Positions 26,851-36,051 of a stretch of 64,000 bases of DNA are shown in pieces. Under the pieces are notes generated by a model that saw nothing but the letters and a program-made list of their open reading frames with translations, did no database searches and was not told where the DNA came from. Both the position numbers and the translations under genes were made by a program. The first letter of the stretch is position 1; every line of letters starts with the position of its first letter. Source of the stretch: Pseudochrobactrum sp. sp1633 (lineage in GTDB: Bacteria > Pseudomonadota > Alphaproteobacteria > Rhizobiales > Rhizobiaceae); NCBI RefSeq assembly GCF_030376605.1, contig NZ_JARRAE010000005.1:217252-281251 (forward strand). Direction: 5' to 3'.

Positions 26851-26901
26851 TAGAGCATAATTTTACCTTAAACTGATCCAAGTTTAAGGAATTATGCTCT
26901 A
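26851..26901. repeat. Palindromic intergenic repeat TAGAGCATAATT
   Basis: A 51-base near-perfect palindrome: arms starting TAGAGCATAATT and ending AATTATGCTCTA, with an inner CCTTAAACT/AGTTTAAGG pair and a short GATCCA loop. This matches the type of GAGCATAATT repeats scattered in Brucella/Ochrobactrum-type genomes. It could fold into a long hairpin in RNA between mutL and the DUF2093 gene. Confidence 0.8.
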
Positions 26902-26920
26902 GTAAGGTTTACAGGAAAGA

Positions 26921-27160
26921 ATGATGAATATGTTTTCCAGCAATCGCAACGGCGAAGCCAAATTGCGTTATCTCGACGGCGACTATCAGGTTCTTGAACC
27001 GGGCTCCTATGTGATCTGCGCGGTTACCGGCGAAAAGATCGAGCTGGATGATCTGCGCTACTGGAGCGTTGCCCGTCAGGAAGCCTATGTAAACGGCCTC
27101 ATTTCCTATCAGCGCGAGTTGGAAGCGAACCCTGAACTGCGCCAGCGCAGCAAGAGCTAA
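26921..27160 (+). CDS. DUF2093 family protein
   Basis: A 79-residue protein of a family largely confined to alphaproteobacteria: EAKLRYLDGDYQVLEPGSYVICAVTGEKIELDDLRYWSVARQEAYV. The compact pattern, with a single CAVTGEKI turn, resembles a small zinc-ribbon-like or beta-rich domain but only one Cys is present. Function unknown. The start could be 26921 or the second ATG three bases on. One base separates its stop from the next gene, so the two are cotranscribed. Confidence 0.8.
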   Translation: MMNMFSSNRNGEAKLRYLDGDYQVLEPGSYVICAVTGEKIELDDLRYWSVARQEAYVNGLISYQRELEANPELRQRSKS

Positions 27161-27161
27161 A

Positions 27162-27617
27162 ATGACATACGAAATATCAGACCTCAAAACCCGGCCGCAT
27201 TTTCTGGATGATGCGGCTGATAGTGTGTGGAATGCATGGTGGCGGCAGGACGGCCATGAGCTGGATTTTATCAAAGGCCTGTTTGAAGAAAGTCTCACGG
27301 CAGAGACTATACCTGCTGCCCTCATTGCCCATGATGGCAGTGCGTTTCTCGGTACTGTGTCGCTGATCGACAGCGATATGGAAGCCCGCCCGCAATATAC
27401 GCCTTGGGTTGCCGCACTCTGGGTTGATGAACCGCAACGCTCACATGGTATCGGCGCTGCCTTGCTGAAAGCTGCAACACAACAAGCCCGCGATCTCAAC
27501 TTCTCAGAAGTCTATCTCTGTGCAGAAGCTAACAAGCATGATTATTATGCTGCGCGCGGCTGGGTGCTGATTGAAGAGAATATTGATGACCTCAATATTT
27601 ATCGCATAGCGCTCTGA
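27162..27617 (+). CDS. GNAT-family N-acetyltransferase
   Basis: A 151-residue acetyltransferase. The acetyl-CoA motif is PQRSHGIGAALLKAATQQA near residue 92, preceded by AALWVDE (beta-4) and followed by EVYLCAEANKHDYYAARGWVLIEE. Substrate unknown. It follows the DUF2093 gene by one base and its stop abuts that of convergent lpxK at 27618 with no terminator between them. Confidence 0.85.
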   Translation: MTYEISDLKTRPHFLDDAADSVWNAWWRQDGHELDFIKGLFEESLTAETIPAALIAHDGSAFLGTVSLIDSDMEARPQYTPWVAALWVDEPQRSHGIGAALLKAATQQARDLNFSEVYLCAEANKHDYYAARGWVLIEENIDDLNIYRIAL

Positions 27618-28679
27618 TTAGAGATCAAGCCTGCGTTCGAGAAAGTTTTGACGTGTTGTTTTGATAATACGCTGCAAAATTTTCTCACGGCCAAAATCAA
27701 GCCGCACATCAAAAACAGCAATATCGCGCAGCCAGTCACCTTTGTCCGCAGATTGTAAGCCGCGCAGCCGCACATAGTCTTTTGCCGTTGTTGCCAGTAC
27801 AAGATTGGCGTCCTGTGCTTCTGTCAGAAGCTCGCGGATATCTTCCGGCTTATAATTATAATGATCGCCGAATGAGCGGCTGATAACCACCTCTCCGCCC
27901 AATTCGCTCACGCTGTCATAGAATTTCTGCGGGTTGCCGATACCGGCAAAAGCGAGAAACTTTTTGCCCTCTGCGGGCTGCTCGGCCACCGACACCAGTC
28001 GCGTATCAAAGAAGGGCTTGTTCGCACGCGCAGCCATACGAATAACCGCTTCTGATGCATCTTCACCCTTCAGATGGTTCGGCGTGATCCGCAGCAAAGC
28101 CGATGCCTGCTGCATCTGCGCCATCAAAGGCGCACGCAACGGCCCAGCAGGAATGATCTTGCCATTGCCGATCCCGCGCGCAGCATCCACCACTACCAGT
28201 GCATAATCATAGAACAGGCGTGCGCTCTGAAAACCATCATCCATGATGATAAAATCACAGCCCTGTTTTTTCAGCCGTTGCGCGCCCGCAAGCCGGTTTG
28301 CTGAAACGGCCACCATCGCATGTCTTGCCAGCAACAGCGGTTCATCTCCGGTCAGTTGCGCAGTGTCTTTATCCGGATCAACCAGATGAACACCCTTGAA
28401 AGAACCGCCATAACCGCGTGAGACAATGCCGGGCTTGAACCCTTCCGCCTTGGCAGCTTGCGCAAAGGCAATACAGGTCGGCGTTTTGCCTGCGCCGCCG
28501 ACAGTGAAATTACCGATACATAAAACGGGTATAGCAATCTGCGGTGGTTCCGTCTCGATCATCCGGCGCCTGGCAACGGAGCCATAAATTGCAGCCAGCG
28601 GCGACAGTAAAAATGACCGCCAGTCAGGCTCACGCCACCAGAAAGACGAAGCATCACCGGATGTCTTGCGCCCGCTCAT
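27618..28679 (-). CDS. lpxK: Tetraacyldisaccharide 4'-kinase LpxK
   Basis: A 353-residue membrane-associated kinase that phosphorylates the 4' position of the lipid A disaccharide. The Walker A-like P-loop GNFTVGGAGKTPTCIAFA lies near residue 57; RGYGGSFKGVHLVD and DFIIMDDGFQSARLF follow in the usual positions, and the end has AKDYVRLR. It follows waaA with a one-base overlap (TAATG type), forming a lipid A-Kdo assembly pair. Last gene of the cluster that starts at 33684. Confidence 0.94.
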   Translation of the reverse strand: MSGRKTSGDASSFWWREPDWRSFLLSPLAAIYGSVARRRMIETEPPQIAIPVLCIGNFTVGGAGKTPTCIAFAQAAKAEGFKPGIVSRGYGGSFKGVHLVDPDKDTAQLTGDEPLLLARHAMVAVSANRLAGAQRLKKQGCDFIIMDDGFQSARLFYDYALVVVDAARGIGNGKIIPAGPLRAPLMAQMQQASALLRITPNHLKGEDASEAVIRMAARANKPFFDTRLVSVAEQPAEGKKFLAFAGIGNPQKFYDSVSELGGEVVISRSFGDHYNYKPEDIRELLTEAQDANLVLATTAKDYVRLRGLQSADKGDWLRDIAVFDVRLDFGREKILQRIIKTTRQNFLERRLDL

Positions 28680-30028
28680 TACGAGCTCTCCGCTATATCC
28701 GTCTCCGGCGAAAAGTCAGCAATCGTTGTATCCAAGCGGGACTTAACCACCAGAGGCTGAATAAACGGCTCAAGCGCTGTTAAAGTGCGTTCCAGAGCAC
28801 CGCGCATATCTCCGACCGTGCGTTTACCCGCCTCGGTCATAGCTTCCAGTTTCTCAGGATTATTGAACAGGAAGTTCACTGCACCGGCCAGCATATTATG
28901 ATCACTGACAAGTTTTGCGCCGCCGTTTTTAATCAGGCGCTGATAGGATTCGCGGAAATTCTGCACATTGCGACCGGACAATACCGCTGTTCCGAGCATG
29001 GCCGGTTCCAGCGGATTCTGCCCGCCCTCTCCGGTCAGCGACTTGCCGACAAAAGCAATCTGCGACAGGCGCAGATAGAGCCCCATTTCGCCGATTGTAT
29101 CACCCAGATAAACAGACACTTCCGGCGTAATCTCTTCACCGCGACTGCGCTGTGCCACCACCAGTCCTTTAGCCTCAACCATCGCACGGATTGTCTCGGC
29201 GCGATCCGGGTGACGCGGCACAATCATGGTCAGCAAATCCGGATGACGGGTGCTGAGCATTGTATGCACATTGGCGGCAATTTCTTCCTCACCGTCATGG
29301 GTGGAGATTGCAGCCCAGACCTTGCGCTTGCCGATTTGCTGCTGCAACCGTTCCAGTTCCTGCGGGTCAGCGGGCGGTGCTTCCGTATCCACTTTGAGAT
29401 TGCCGGAAATTGTCACCGGACGGGCGCCAAGCTGGCGAAAACGCTCACCATCCGCATCAGACTGCGCAACCACATGCGCAAAGTTTTCAAACAAAGCCTC
29501 GGCGACCGCACTGCGCTTTTTCCATTTAGCATAGGAACGGTCTGACATGCGCCCGTTGATCAGAATTTGCGGAATGTGGCGTTTGCCAAGTTCCAACACA
29601 GTCATCGGCCAGATTTCAGACTCACATTTGATCGCCACATCCGGCTGCCAGTGATCAAGAAACCGACGCACTGCAGGCAGCAGATCGAGTGGTACATATT
29701 GATGGATCACTCTGTCGCCTAAACGCTCTGCAACCAACCCCGCAGATGTGCGTGTACCGGTTGTGAGCAGAATGCGGATATCCTGAGCCAGAAAATGCTC
29801 AACCAGCGGCAATATAGCCGTGAATTCGCCAACGCTCGCGGCATGCATCCAGATCAGCGGCCCGTCAGGACGCGCAATCTGGCTGCGCCCGTAACGCTCG
29901 GAGCGACGGTTGCGGTCTTCTTTACCTTTGGAAACGCGATAACTGATATAAGGCCCGATCAGCGGATAGGCCGCGCAACCCGCAGCCTTATAGATTTTAA
30001 GAATAGTGCGGGCCCATTTTTCACTCAT
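28679..30028 (-). CDS. waaA: 3-deoxy-D-manno-octulosonic acid transferase WaaA
   Basis: A 449-residue inner-membrane-anchored transferase that adds Kdo to lipid IVA from CMP-Kdo. Features: an N-terminal hydrophobic segment with AAYPLIGPYISYRV, then GPLIWMHAASVGEFTAILPLVEHF with the catalytic Glu, and FVGKSLTGEGGQNPLEPAMLGTAVLSG near residue 325. I chose the ATG at 30028 because GGAGATAAG precedes it; an in-frame ATG at 30040 has no better signal. Confidence 0.94.
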   Translation of the reverse strand: MSEKWARTILKIYKAAGCAAYPLIGPYISYRVSKGKEDRNRRSERYGRSQIARPDGPLIWMHAASVGEFTAILPLVEHFLAQDIRILLTTGTRTSAGLVAERLGDRVIHQYVPLDLLPAVRRFLDHWQPDVAIKCESEIWPMTVLELGKRHIPQILINGRMSDRSYAKWKKRSAVAEALFENFAHVVAQSDADGERFRQLGARPVTISGNLKVDTEAPPADPQELERLQQQIGKRKVWAAISTHDGEEEIAANVHTMLSTRHPDLLTMIVPRHPDRAETIRAMVEAKGLVVAQRSRGEEITPEVSVYLGDTIGEMGLYLRLSQIAFVGKSLTGEGGQNPLEPAMLGTAVLSGRNVQNFRESYQRLIKNGGAKLVSDHNMLAGAVNFLFNNPEKLEAMTEAGKRTVGDMRGALERTLTALEPFIQPLVVKSRLDTTIADFSPETDIAESS

Positions 30029-30259
30029 TCTTATCTCCATACCGGCCTTGTTTTATGCCGTACAGCAGTTCTGTTCTGTAAAACGAACACAAAATACCGG
30101 AAACACAAAGGGCACAAAGACTATTTGCGCCCCTGCGCAAGCTATTGAAATCTTGCATAAAGATGCCCGGCGAACCAAGCCTATCTTAAGTTTATACACG
30201 AATAAACCGGTCACAAGGTGATTATATAAAAGAATGCCAGCCGCTATCACAATTTATTG

Positions 30260-31024
30260 TCATCGGGCAGCAGGCGGCTGCAATCCCAGCTGAGCATAGG
30301 CAGCAACCGTGGCAGCATCGAGCTGACGGGTCAGCTCCTGCCGCTTTTCCTCAAGTAAATTTTCATCGGCATCAACAGGCACAAAAACCGGCTCAGTCGT
30401 TGCAACCGCAGAGCGACCGAAAGGCAAAGGAATAGATGTTTTATCCCAGCTCTTTTCAAGAACTTTGCTGCGGGAAAAAGCGTAAGCAACAGGTAGAATC
30501 GGACGCCCGGACAGCTTTGCCAGCAAGATAATACCCTGCCCCGCCTCACGCACCGGACTATGGGCAACATCGGCAATCATGCCGGTGCTTGTTCCCTGAT
30601 CAAGCGCCCGCTTGAGGGTCAGCAAAGCCCGCGCTCCGCCCTTGCCGCTATTGTCGCTGTCTGCCCGCCCGCCTGAACCGCGCACCGTTTGCAGACCAAG
30701 CTTTTCTGCAACGCGTGCATTCAATTCAGCATCAGCGCTGCGGGAAAACATAGCCACAACCGGCACAGATTTTTCCCGCACAAACGGCGCCATCAAATGC
30801 TGGCCATGCCAGAACGTGACGATATAAGGCGCCTGCGCCTTTTGCGATGCAATCGTTTCAGTGAAACCCGGCAACCGTTTATTGGTCAGATAAACTAATC
30901 TCAGATAACCTGAGATCAGGTTCACCAGCACAGTTTTCAGCAGTTCCGAACGCGCCAAAGGCCCGCGGATGCGCTGCCAGAAACGCTTCACAAATCCGGT
31001 ACGGTGCGGGGTTTCATCCGTCAC
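30260..31024 (-). CDS. DUF374 / LPLAT-family acyltransferase
   Basis: A 254-residue protein of the DUF374 branch of lysophospholipid acyltransferases. Conserved: APYIVTFWHGQHLMAPF near residue 67 (His replaces the HxxxxD context of classical enzymes), VVAMFSRSADAELNARVAEKLGLQTVRGSGGR and TSTGMIADVAHSPVREAGQGIILLAKLSGRPILPVAYAFSR. Its position next to waaA and lpxK suggests an LPS or lipid A role, but no reaction is established. It starts with GTG at 31024, 17 bases after the DUF4170 stop, with a weak ribosome site. A 230-base gap with no gene separates it from waaA. Confidence 0.82.
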   Translation of the reverse strand: MTDETPHRTGFVKRFWQRIRGPLARSELLKTVLVNLISGYLRLVYLTNKRLPGFTETIASQKAQAPYIVTFWHGQHLMAPFVREKSVPVVAMFSRSADAELNARVAEKLGLQTVRGSGGRADSDNSGKGGARALLTLKRALDQGTSTGMIADVAHSPVREAGQGIILLAKLSGRPILPVAYAFSRSKVLEKSWDKTSIPLPFGRSAVATTEPVFVPVDADENLLEEKRQELTRQLDAATVAAYAQLGLQPPAAR

Positions 31025-31041
31025 AGTCAGAACGCTGCCCG

Positions 31042-31311
31042 TCAGGCTTTGTCAGCAGAGCGTACAGCTTCAGCAACTGCACTTGCAGGATCCAGAAGAC
31101 GGTGCATGTGAACGATGAAATAACGCATATGCGCATTATCAACAGTCTGCTGAGCCTTGGATTTCCATGCCATTTTTGCAGCTTCATAATTCGGATAGAT
31201 GCCGACAATGTCCAGCTTGTCCAGATCGCGGAATTCCATCGAGTTCAGCGTCTTCAACTCACCGCCGAATACCAGATGCAGCAGTTGTTTGTTTTCACCA
31301 GATGCGGTCAT
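31042..31311 (-). CDS. DUF4170 family protein
   Basis: An 89-residue protein. It reads LLHLVFGGELKTLNSMEFRDLDKLDIVGIYPNYEAAKMAWKSKAQQTVDNAHMRYFIVHMHRLLDP, the pattern of the DUF4170 family found in the same gene neighbourhood across Hyphomicrobiales. The sequence suggests a small alpha/beta (ferredoxin-like) domain. Function unknown; it may support the lipid A/Kdo cluster in which it lies. An AGGATTAG site precedes the ATG at 31311. Confidence 0.82.
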   Translation of the reverse strand: MTASGENKQLLHLVFGGELKTLNSMEFRDLDKLDIVGIYPNYEAAKMAWKSKAQQTVDNAHMRYFIVHMHRLLDPASAVAEAVRSADKA

Positions 31312-31386
31312 TATTCTAATCCTGTCACTGAGATTATGTTACCGGAAGGCATGCCATGATGCACTGCCTCTGTTGCCGCCCTCTTT

Positions 31387-31470
31387 AGAGCGGTTTACGT
31401 TCAAGTTCAACCGGAGCGCTCACTGCACACTCTTTAATTTATCGCATTTTCTTAAAGAGCGATAACCGGT
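31387..31470. repeat. GAGC-type intergenic repeat, copy 2
   Basis: Begins AGAGCGGTTTACGTTCAAG and continues through AGCGCTC and TTATCGCATTTTCTTAAAGA. The minus strand of 57441-57548 has the same order of blocks (AGAGCGGTTTACGTCCA, AGCGCTCGCTCTAGA, CGCATTAT), so these are members of one family. It separates cysQ from the DUF4170 gene. Confidence 0.65.
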
Positions 31471-31475
31471 ATAAT

Positions 31476-32345
31476 TCAGGAATAGCTCTGATCTGATAAT
31501 AGCTGCCGCACAACGCTCAGCATCTCATCCTCAAAACCTGCAACCGCTGCAACCAGCACATCATGGCTGAATGGTTTTTGTCCGGCCGTCATGTTATGCA
31601 CCGCGCCATAGCTAAGCCTTTGTCCCTCAAGGGTCAAAAGTCTGCCACCGGCCTCCGAGAGCAGCAAATCCGCAGCCGCCAGATCCCAGTCATGCGCACC
31701 ACCGCGTACAAAAGTTCCGGCCAGCTCTCCCCGGCCAACCATTGCGATACGATAGGCAAGCGACGGCACATAGGGCGAGAAAGCCGTTTTACTGCGAAAG
31801 CCCTCAGGCAGATCATTAAAATGTGATCGTGACATGGCTACAGGATAGCTGCGGCCATCATCCGGCAAATGCGCCGTAACCGGTTTGCCATTCTGAAAAG
31901 CCCCCATTCCAAGAGCTGTTGACAGCACTTCCTGTCGCACCGGCACATCCAGCACACCGCAGCGCGGCTTGCCCTGATCAATCACCGCAATACTCACGCA
32001 CCAGCGGTCATCGCCTGCAAGGAATGCACGGGTTCCGTCAATCGGGTCGACAACAAAAGCCCGCTGTCTGCCGGTGCGCTGCTGGTCGGTTGCCGTTTCT
32101 TCTGAAATCCAGCCATAATCAGGCCGTGCATGCAGCAAAAACTCCTGAAGATAGCGGTCGACAACCAGATCGGCTTCACTCACCGGCGACTGACCGCCTT
32201 TCAGCCAGACCTCGGGATTCTTGCCGAAATAATGTAATGCAAGACGACCTGCCTCAGCCGCGGCCTCGCGGATGAGGTGCAGATCATCAATATCCACCTT
32301 TGAAGGAGCCGATTGTGTCTCAACTGTATGATCAGTTTCCGGCAA
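31476..32345 (-). CDS. cysQ: 3'(2'),5'-bisphosphate nucleotidase CysQ-like (inositol monophosphatase family)
   Basis: A 289-residue Mg/Li-dependent phosphatase. The metal motifs are WISEETATD (Glu), DPIDGTRAFLAGDDRWC near residue 97 and GGAHDWDLAAADLLLSEAGG near 216. CysQ removes the 3'-phosphate of PAP/PAPS; related enzymes hydrolyse inositol phosphate, so the exact substrate is inferred. Translation seems to begin at TTG (32345), eight bases after GAAGGGA and inside the pmbA reading frame; no in-frame ATG precedes the fold. The 14-base overlap with pmbA implies coupling. Confidence 0.85.
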   Translation of the reverse strand: MPETDHTVETQSAPSKVDIDDLHLIREAAAEAGRLALHYFGKNPEVWLKGGQSPVSEADLVVDRYLQEFLLHARPDYGWISEETATDQQRTGRQRAFVVDPIDGTRAFLAGDDRWCVSIAVIDQGKPRCGVLDVPVRQEVLSTALGMGAFQNGKPVTAHLPDDGRSYPVAMSRSHFNDLPEGFRSKTAFSPYVPSLAYRIAMVGRGELAGTFVRGGAHDWDLAAADLLLSEAGGRLLTLEGQRLSYGAVHNMTAGQKPFSHDVLVAAVAGFEDEMLSVVRQLLSDQSYS

Positions 32346-33684
32346 GTGTCATCCCTTCAATTACCAGTGTTGGCGATGCGGTTCCGTAAGAGCGGTCAAG
32401 GTCACTCGCAGCAGTCATATTCAGAAACATATCCTTGAGGTTAGACGCAATTGTCACCTCACTGACCGGATAAGACAGCTCACCGTTTTCAATCCAGAAA
32501 CCGGAAGCACCACGGCTATATTGACCCGTGATCATATCCACACCCTGCCCGAAAAGCTCTGTTACATAAAATCCGGTTCCGAGCTCTTTCATCAGTTCTT
32601 CTGGTGTGCGTTCACCTGCTTCAATCGCCAGATTGGTCGAAGACGGCACGACTGTCGAACCGGAACGCACGCCGCGGCCATTGGTCTTCAGCTCCAGCTG
32701 ACGGGCAACAGAGCCGGATAAGAACCAATGTTTCAGAACACCGTTTTCAATCATGGTCAGCTTTTCACCGGCAATGCCCTCACCATCGAACGGGCGGGAC
32801 GCGGAGCCGCGCAGACGCAGCGGATCATCGGTAATGCTGATGCCTTTATTCAGCACTTGCTGTCCCATTTTATCACGCAGAAAGCTGGTTTTGCGAACAA
32901 CCGATGATCCGTTAATTGCTCCGGCAATATGACCGGCCATGCCGCGTGCAACTCGCGGGTCGAACATCACATTCACCGTGCCGGTTTTAACCTTACGCGC
33001 ATTGAGGCGGCGCACTGCCCGCTCACCGGCATTGCGCCCCAGCTCTGCCAGTTCCGGCAGATCGGCAAAATGCAGACGCACACGCATATCATAATCACGC
33101 TCCATACCGGTGCCTTCACCGGCAATAGCACTGACCGAGCGGCCAAAACGGCTGAGGGTATAGAAACCTTCAAAACCGCCGGAGGTAACTAGCACCATGC
33201 CCCCCATACCGGCAGAGGCTGTTGCTCCGCCGGAATTGGTGACACCGGCAACGGCCCGTGCGGCCTCTTCCATCGCCAGCGCATCATCAGTCATGCGCTG
33301 CGCATCAATCTGTGTTGCGTCAAACAGGTCAAGATCGGCAATGTTTTTTGCCAGCAGCGCAGGATCGGCCAGCCCTTCATAAGCATCTTCCGGCGAGACT
33401 TTGGCCATTGCCACCGCGCGCTGCGCCAGTGCCACAGGATCAGCACCCTTATTGGCATTCGCGGAGATACTGGCAATGCGCCGCCCTACAAAAACCCGCA
33501 GCGAGAAATCATCGCTCTCGGACGCTTCCGTGGCTTCAACTTTGCCCAGACGCACACTGACATTACTGGAACGGCTGCGCACAACCACCGCATCAGCATA
33601 ATCTGCGCCTGCTTTTTTGGCAGCAGCTACAAGAAAACGTGCCTGATCCGCTAGTTTTTGAGCAGAGCTTTGTGCGTCCATCAT
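32332..33684 (-). CDS. pmbA: TldE/PmbA-family peptidase subunit
   Basis: A 450-residue protein of the TldD/TldE (PmbA) family. It has the PmbA pattern: GADYADAVVVRSRSSNVSVRLGKVEATEASES, GVTNSGGATASAGMGGMVLVTSGGFEGFY, VMFDPRVARGMAGHIAGAINGSSVVRKTSFL, DPLRLRGSASRPFDGEGI and ITGQYSRGASGFWIENGELSYPVSEVTIASNL. No HExxxH zinc motif is visible, as expected of TldE, which needs TldD (not in this window) to form the active protease. Known partners mature microcins and degrade CcdA. It heads the cluster leading to lpxK. Confidence 0.9.
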   Translation of the reverse strand: MMDAQSSAQKLADQARFLVAAAKKAGADYADAVVVRSRSSNVSVRLGKVEATEASESDDFSLRVFVGRRIASISANANKGADPVALAQRAVAMAKVSPEDAYEGLADPALLAKNIADLDLFDATQIDAQRMTDDALAMEEAARAVAGVTNSGGATASAGMGGMVLVTSGGFEGFYTLSRFGRSVSAIAGEGTGMERDYDMRVRLHFADLPELAELGRNAGERAVRRLNARKVKTGTVNVMFDPRVARGMAGHIAGAINGSSVVRKTSFLRDKMGQQVLNKGISITDDPLRLRGSASRPFDGEGIAGEKLTMIENGVLKHWFLSGSVARQLELKTNGRGVRSGSTVVPSSTNLAIEAGERTPEELMKELGTGFYVTELFGQGVDMITGQYSRGASGFWIENGELSYPVSEVTIASNLKDMFLNMTAASDLDRSYGTASPTLVIEGMTLAGN

Positions 33685-34108
33685 ATTTCCTGTCGTTTAT
33701 CGTCTGCCGGAGTTTCGCAGAAAACTGCATACTCCGTGTTACATGATCTGCAGGCAGCAGAACAAAAGCCCCGCCTGCCTTACTGGTTTCTATATACGGA
33801 TATGGTGTTAAATTTATAAGTCTCAATTTATATTTATGCAGGTTTGCGCAAAATATGCGCACCGGAAAGATTGAACTTTTTTCCGGCAAAACTAATTCTG
33901 GTCCAGAGTAATCACAGATGCGTTTATGTCTTCATATTTCAATACTACGGAATCATAAACGTGATAATCACCTGTAAGAAACCGTTATCTGCATCATTCC
34001 GTTTCATACTATGTTCTGCGGGCTTTGCCGCAGTCTCCCATAGGATGATTTGCTGCCTGTAGCGCTCCTGCACCCGCCCCGACAAATGTAATATGTGATG
34101 TTTTAATT
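33685..34108. other. Divergent intergenic region pmbA / antiporter gene
   Basis: About 425 AT-rich bases with no gene I can support. Several short inverted repeats occur but no recognisable promoter stands out by eye. Confidence 0.4.
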
Positions 34109-35968
34109 ATGGAAAACAATATTTCCATCGGCAGTCTCTATCTGCAAACCCTGATGATCCTCGGTGGAGCGATCATTGCCGCACCGCTGTTTAAACGGCT
34201 GGGGCTGGGTACCGTTCTCGGCTATCTGGCAGCCGGTATACTCATAGGGCCGATGGCCCGTCTTATCACCGACGGTGAACAATTACTGCATTTTTCAGAG
34301 CTGGGCGTAGTTTTCCTGCTGTTCATTATCGGGCTTGATCTCAAGCCCTCGCGGCTTTGGTCGATGCGTCATGCCATTTTTGGCCTTGGTCTGGCACAGG
34401 TTGCCCTCTGCGCCATTGTGCTTGCATGGCTCGGCGTGAATGTGGCTGGCCTGCCTGTTCCGGCGGCCATCATTATCGGTTGCGGTTTTGCACTGTCATC
34501 CACTGCATTTGCCATGCAAATTCTGGAAGATAAAGGCGAAACCAGCCAGAAATACGGGCAGAAAGCCTTTGCTATTCTGTTGTTTCAGGATCTGGCGATT
34601 GTGCCAATTCTGGCGCTGATCCCTGCTTTGTCACCGGGGGAAAGCTCTCAGGCCGCCGCCAATTTCCATGTGGCAACTGCAATCGGCGCGGTCATTATTC
34701 TGATTATTGCCGGTCGCTATCTGCTCAACCCAATGTTTCGTATCATCGGCAATACCGGCGCGCGGGAAGTCATGATCGCGGCGGCACTGTTTGTGGTGCT
34801 GGGCTCGGCCACGCTGATGGAGGCCGCGGGTCTTTCTATGGCGATGGGCGCTTTTATCGCCGGTGTTTTGCTTGCAGATTCATCATACCGGCATGAGCTG
34901 GCAGCCGATGTGGAACCGTTCCGCGGTATCTTCCTCGGCCTGTTTTTTGTAGCGGTCGGGCTTTCGCTCAATCTGGTGGTTATTCTCGATAACTGGGTGA
35001 TGATCCTGCTCTCCGTGCCGGTCATCATCGTCACCAAAATTACAATCATCTATCTGCTGTGCCGTATTTTCCGCACCAGTCATAATGATGCAATCAAAGT
35101 GGCGTTCCTGCTGCCGCAGGGCGGTGAGTTTGCTTTCGTGCTTTTCTCGGCAGCCAGTGCCGCAGCTGTTATCACCGATGCATTGGCATCCGAACTGATT
35201 GCCGCCATTACCATTTCTATGGCTCTGACTCCGCTTTGCGTATCCTTGGGCAACCGTCTGCTCTCTACATCAAAGCAGGAAGACGGTATGGAAGAAGACT
35301 TTGAAGGTGCAGGCTCCGACGTTCTGATGATCGGCTTTTCCCGTTACGGGCAGATTGCCTCGCAAATTCTGCTGGCCGGCGGCTCTGATGTGACAGTGAT
35401 CGACAATTCGGCCAATAAAATTCGCGCTGCCGGACGCTTTGGTTTCCGCATTTACTTCGGTGACGGCCAGCGCAAAGACGTGCTGGAAATGGCAGGTATC
35501 CGCAAGGCAAAGCTGGTTGCCATCTGCACCGAGAAAAAAGAAATCACGGATCGTATTGTCGATCTTATTCAGACAGAATTTCCGGATGTAAAACTTTATG
35601 TCCGCTCTTTTGACCGCGAGCATACGCTGCAATTGCGGGCGAAAGGCGTGGATTACGAGTTGCGTGAAACTTTTGAATCCGGTCTGCTGTTCGGGCGTAA
35701 AACGCTGGAAGCGCTTGGCATGCCAGAGGAAGAAGCCCAGACAATTGCGGATGATGTGCGCCAGCGCGATGAAGACCGCCTGCATGTACAGGCTTCGGAA
35801 GGTATTCTCGCAGGCCGTCACCTGTTGTTCAACAAGCCTGTGACACCGGAACCTCTGGTCAAGCCAACCCGCTCGGCAGTGCCGCTCGACAAGGCGACGG
35901 AAGAAACCATCGCCCCAGTCACGCCTTATCCCGAAGCAGGTGCATCCCTGTCTCCGGTAGCCGAGTAA
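34109..35968 (+). CDS. CPA2-family cation:proton antiporter with RCK/TrkA-N domain (KefB/YbaL-like)
   Basis: A 619-residue inner-membrane protein. Residues about 8-390 form a Na_H_Exchanger domain with some 12 helices, including LGYLAAGILIGPMA, GVVFLLFIIGLDLKPSRLW, GFALSSTAFAMQILEDKGE and LPQGGEFAFVLFSAA. Residues about 405-525 are a Rossmann RCK domain beginning DVLMIGFSRYGQIASQILLAGGSDVTVIDNSANKI. KefB/KefC proteins release K+ in exchange for H+ under electrophile stress, gated by glutathione adducts; whether this one is glutathione-gated is unclear. The C-terminal 70 residues are Pro/Ala-rich. No ribosome site is visible before the ATG, so translation may be leaderless or start elsewhere. 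Confidence 0.88.
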   Translation: MENNISIGSLYLQTLMILGGAIIAAPLFKRLGLGTVLGYLAAGILIGPMARLITDGEQLLHFSELGVVFLLFIIGLDLKPSRLWSMRHAIFGLGLAQVALCAIVLAWLGVNVAGLPVPAAIIIGCGFALSSTAFAMQILEDKGETSQKYGQKAFAILLFQDLAIVPILALIPALSPGESSQAAANFHVATAIGAVIILIIAGRYLLNPMFRIIGNTGAREVMIAAALFVVLGSATLMEAAGLSMAMGAFIAGVLLADSSYRHELAADVEPFRGIFLGLFFVAVGLSLNLVVILDNWVMILLSVPVIIVTKITIIYLLCRIFRTSHNDAIKVAFLLPQGGEFAFVLFSAASAAAVITDALASELIAAITISMALTPLCVSLGNRLLSTSKQEDGMEEDFEGAGSDVLMIGFSRYGQIASQILLAGGSDVTVIDNSANKIRAAGRFGFRIYFGDGQRKDVLEMAGIRKAKLVAICTEKKEITDRIVDLIQTEFPDVKLYVRSFDREHTLQLRAKGVDYELRETFESGLLFGRKTLEALGMPEEEAQTIADDVRQRDEDRLHVQASEGILAGRHLLFNKPVTPEPLVKPTRSAVPLDKATEETIAPVTPYPEAGASLSPVAE

Positions 35969-35991
35969 GCAGACAAAACTCAGGAATATAA

Positions 35992-36028
35992 AAAACGGCG
36001 CGGTGATGACTCACCGCGCCGTTTTATT
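35992..36028. terminator. Bidirectional terminator between the antiporter and M16 genes
   Basis: A perfect 15-bp stem (35992-36006 with 36011-36025, arms starting AAAACGGCGCGGTGA) and TGAC loop, followed by a T-rich run; A residues at the other side allow it to serve the convergent peptidase genes too. Confidence 0.92.
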
Positions 36029-36051
36029 TGTTTCGCTTTAAACGCAGCCGG

